Source: Nitromaritima sp964584125
Lineage (GTDB): Bacteria > Nitrospinota > Nitrospinia > Nitrospinales > VA-1
DNA length: 7,166 bases
Direction of reading: 5' to 3'
Assembly: GCA_964584125.1 (NCBI GenBank)
Contig: CAZOYP010000098.1
Span: 1-7,166, forward strand
A model generated the notes under the pieces. It saw only the letters and a list, made by a program, of their open reading frames with translations, did not search any database and was not told the origin of the DNA. A program made the translations under genes and the position numbers. This document shows positions 6,089-7,166 of the stretch, piece after piece (within the stretch, counting starts at the first letter, position 1; the number at the start of each line of letters is the position of its first letter).

Positions 6089-7166
6089 ATGTCTGATTTA
6101 AAAGAAAATTTACATACAGATCATATGGTCCTGAATATGGGTCCATCCCATCCTGCAACCCACGGTACAGTAAAGTTTCTTTTGACTCTAGATGGAGAAA
6201 CCGTGGTAGACATGACGGTAGAAGTTGGCTATCTCCACCGAGGATTTGAAAAAATGTGTGAGAGTGTTACCTACTCCAATGTCTTTCCTTACACCGATCG
6301 TCTAAATTACTGCTCGGCAATTATGAATAACATTGGCTATGCTCTGGCAGTTGAAAAACTATGTGATATAGAAATAACAGATCGTTGCAAATACATTCGG
6401 GTGGTGACAAACGAACTTGCACGCATTTCAGACCACTATACGAATATTGCTGCTGCTGCTTTAGAGCTTGGAGCTCTTACTGCTTTTATCTATTTTGTGG
6501 AGGCGCGGGAAATTGTATGGGATCTCTTGGAAAAAGTTTGTGGAGCCCGGCTGACGTCTAATTATATACGTGTCGGTGGTTTGATGTGTGATCTACCACC
6601 CGGATTCAATGATGACCTAAAAGCAACCTACCCAAAGCTTGATAAGTTGTTTGAAGATGTAGATAATTTGCTCACCAAAAACCGCATTTTTCTCGACCGT
6701 ATGCGCGATACAGGTGCAATTTCCAAAGAAGACGCCATTTCTTGGGGCTTCACCGGTCCTTGCCTCCGAGCTTGTGGCATAGACTACGATATAAGAAAAA
6801 AACAGCCGTACTTGGTCTATGATCGCTTGGACTTTGATATCCCAATTGGAACAACTGGTGATAACTTTGACCGTTATCTTGTAAGGATGGAGGAAATTAA
6901 GCAAAGTCTAAAAATCATTAAGCAAGCAATGAAGGACATGCCAGAGGGTCCTATCAATACAGACAATCCTTATCTTCGTATTCCATCGAAACAAGATGTT
7001 TATTCACAAATGGAAGAAATGATTGCCCACTTTAAAGTAGTTATCGACGGTGTCAAGCCACCTGTGGGGGAAGTCTACTATGCCACGGAAGCTGCAAACG
7101 GAGAACTCGGTTTTTATATTGTTAGTGATGGGTCAGGAAAACCTTGGAAATGCCGAGTCAGACCAC
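6089..7166 (+). CDS. nuoD: NADH-quinone oxidoreductase subunit D, 49 kDa quinone-site subunit (partial, 3' end outside window)
   Basis: The reading frame is open from ATG 6089 to the right edge: 359 codons plus one base of a protein usually near 400 residues. NuoD forms the quinone pocket with NuoB, next to cluster N2, at the base of the peripheral arm. Recognisable blocks are GPSHPATHG (18-26), the family signature LHRGFEK (49-55), PYTDRLNY (67-74), GARLTSNYIRVGG (152-164) and a C-terminal block around GPCLRACGIDYD (223-234). Quinone ligands H25 and Y74 are kept (His38 and Tyr87 in Thermus Nqo4), as is R71 (Arg84). Two key positions differ: E126 for Asp139 and T156 for His169. It begins 42 bp after nuoG. 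An in-frame TGA at 6077 rules out an earlier start, and no Shine-Dalgarno sequence precedes the ATG. NuoC is not fused to it, unlike in E. coli. The NiFe-binding cysteine pairs of hydrogenases are absent. Confidence 0.93.
   Translation, partial: MSDLKENLHTDHMVLNMGPSHPATHGTVKFLLTLDGETVVDMTVEVGYLHRGFEKMCESVTYSNVFPYTDRLNYCSAIMNNIGYALAVEKLCDIEITDRCKYIRVVTNELARISDHYTNIAAAALELGALTAFIYFVEAREIVWDLLEKVCGARLTSNYIRVGGLMCDLPPGFNDDLKATYPKLDKLFEDVDNLLTKNRIFLDRMRDTGAISKEDAISWGFTGPCLRACGIDYDIRKKQPYLVYDRLDFDIPIGTTGDNFDRYLVRMEEIKQSLKIIKQAMKDMPEGPINTDNPYLRIPSKQDVYSQMEEMIAHFKVVIDGVKPPVGEVYYATEAANGELGFYIVSDGSGKPWKCRVRP

Noticed and set aside
6076..6104. TTGACA at 6076 as an internal promoter for nuoD
   Set aside because: At 17-bp spacing the -10 position reads TAAAAG, a poor match, and transcription would start inside nuoD.
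6617..6904. 95-codon ORF on the minus strand inside nuoD
   Set aside because: It lies wholly within the strongly conserved nuoD coding sequence, and its product resembles no known family. It is a shadow frame. The same applies to the other antisense and out-of-frame ORFs within the TPR gene and nuoG.
6089..7166. NuoD as the large subunit of a membrane-bound [NiFe] hydrogenase
   Set aside because: The nickel-binding RxCGxC motif is absent. The quinone-site residues H25 and Y74 and the complex I signature LHRGFEK are present.
1..7166. CRISPR array, tRNA, rRNA, insertion sequence or attachment site
   Set aside because: I saw no regularly spaced direct repeats at the DNA level, no cloverleaf-like segments, no transposase and no flanking terminal repeats. 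The only tandem repetition is the protein-level TPR array.

Overview
The window comes from an AT-rich bacterium (roughly 40% GC by eye), probably Gram-negative because one gene product carries an export signal. The lineage cannot be fixed from the sequence. The complex I genes are not of the E. coli type, and a deep-branching anaerobic or chemolithotrophic lineage is plausible. All genes are on the + strand.

Positions 1-78 are the last 25 codons of an unidentified gene. After 15 bp comes a 781-residue exported protein built almost entirely of 20 tetratricopeptide (TPR) repeats (94-2439). An AT-rich gap of about 425 bp follows. It holds several short perfect inverted repeats and two plausible sigma70-type promoters, and looks like the control region of the next operon.

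That operon encodes peripheral-arm subunits of respiratory complex I (NADH-quinone oxidoreductase type) in an unusual order. nuoE (thioredoxin-like [2Fe-2S] protein, N1a) overlaps by ATGA with nuoG (877 residues, multi-cluster iron-sulfur protein). After 42 bp comes nuoD (49 kDa quinone-site subunit), which runs off the right edge. Electrons would pass through the NuoE/NuoG clusters and on towards cluster N2 and the quinone site formed partly by NuoD.

Three things stand out. nuoF, the NADH/FMN subunit normally between nuoE and nuoG, is absent from this position. NuoG keeps a complete 2x[4Fe-4S] ferredoxin module, as in formate dehydrogenases and [FeFe] hydrogenases, so it has one more predicted cluster than canonical NuoG apart from the shared N7-type site. 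NuoD has lost the histidine next to cluster N2 (Thr instead) and carries Glu for the Asp that pairs with the quinone-site His. Together these suggest a complex I variant with a different electron donor or operating potential, but that is inference: nuoF could lie elsewhere in the genome.
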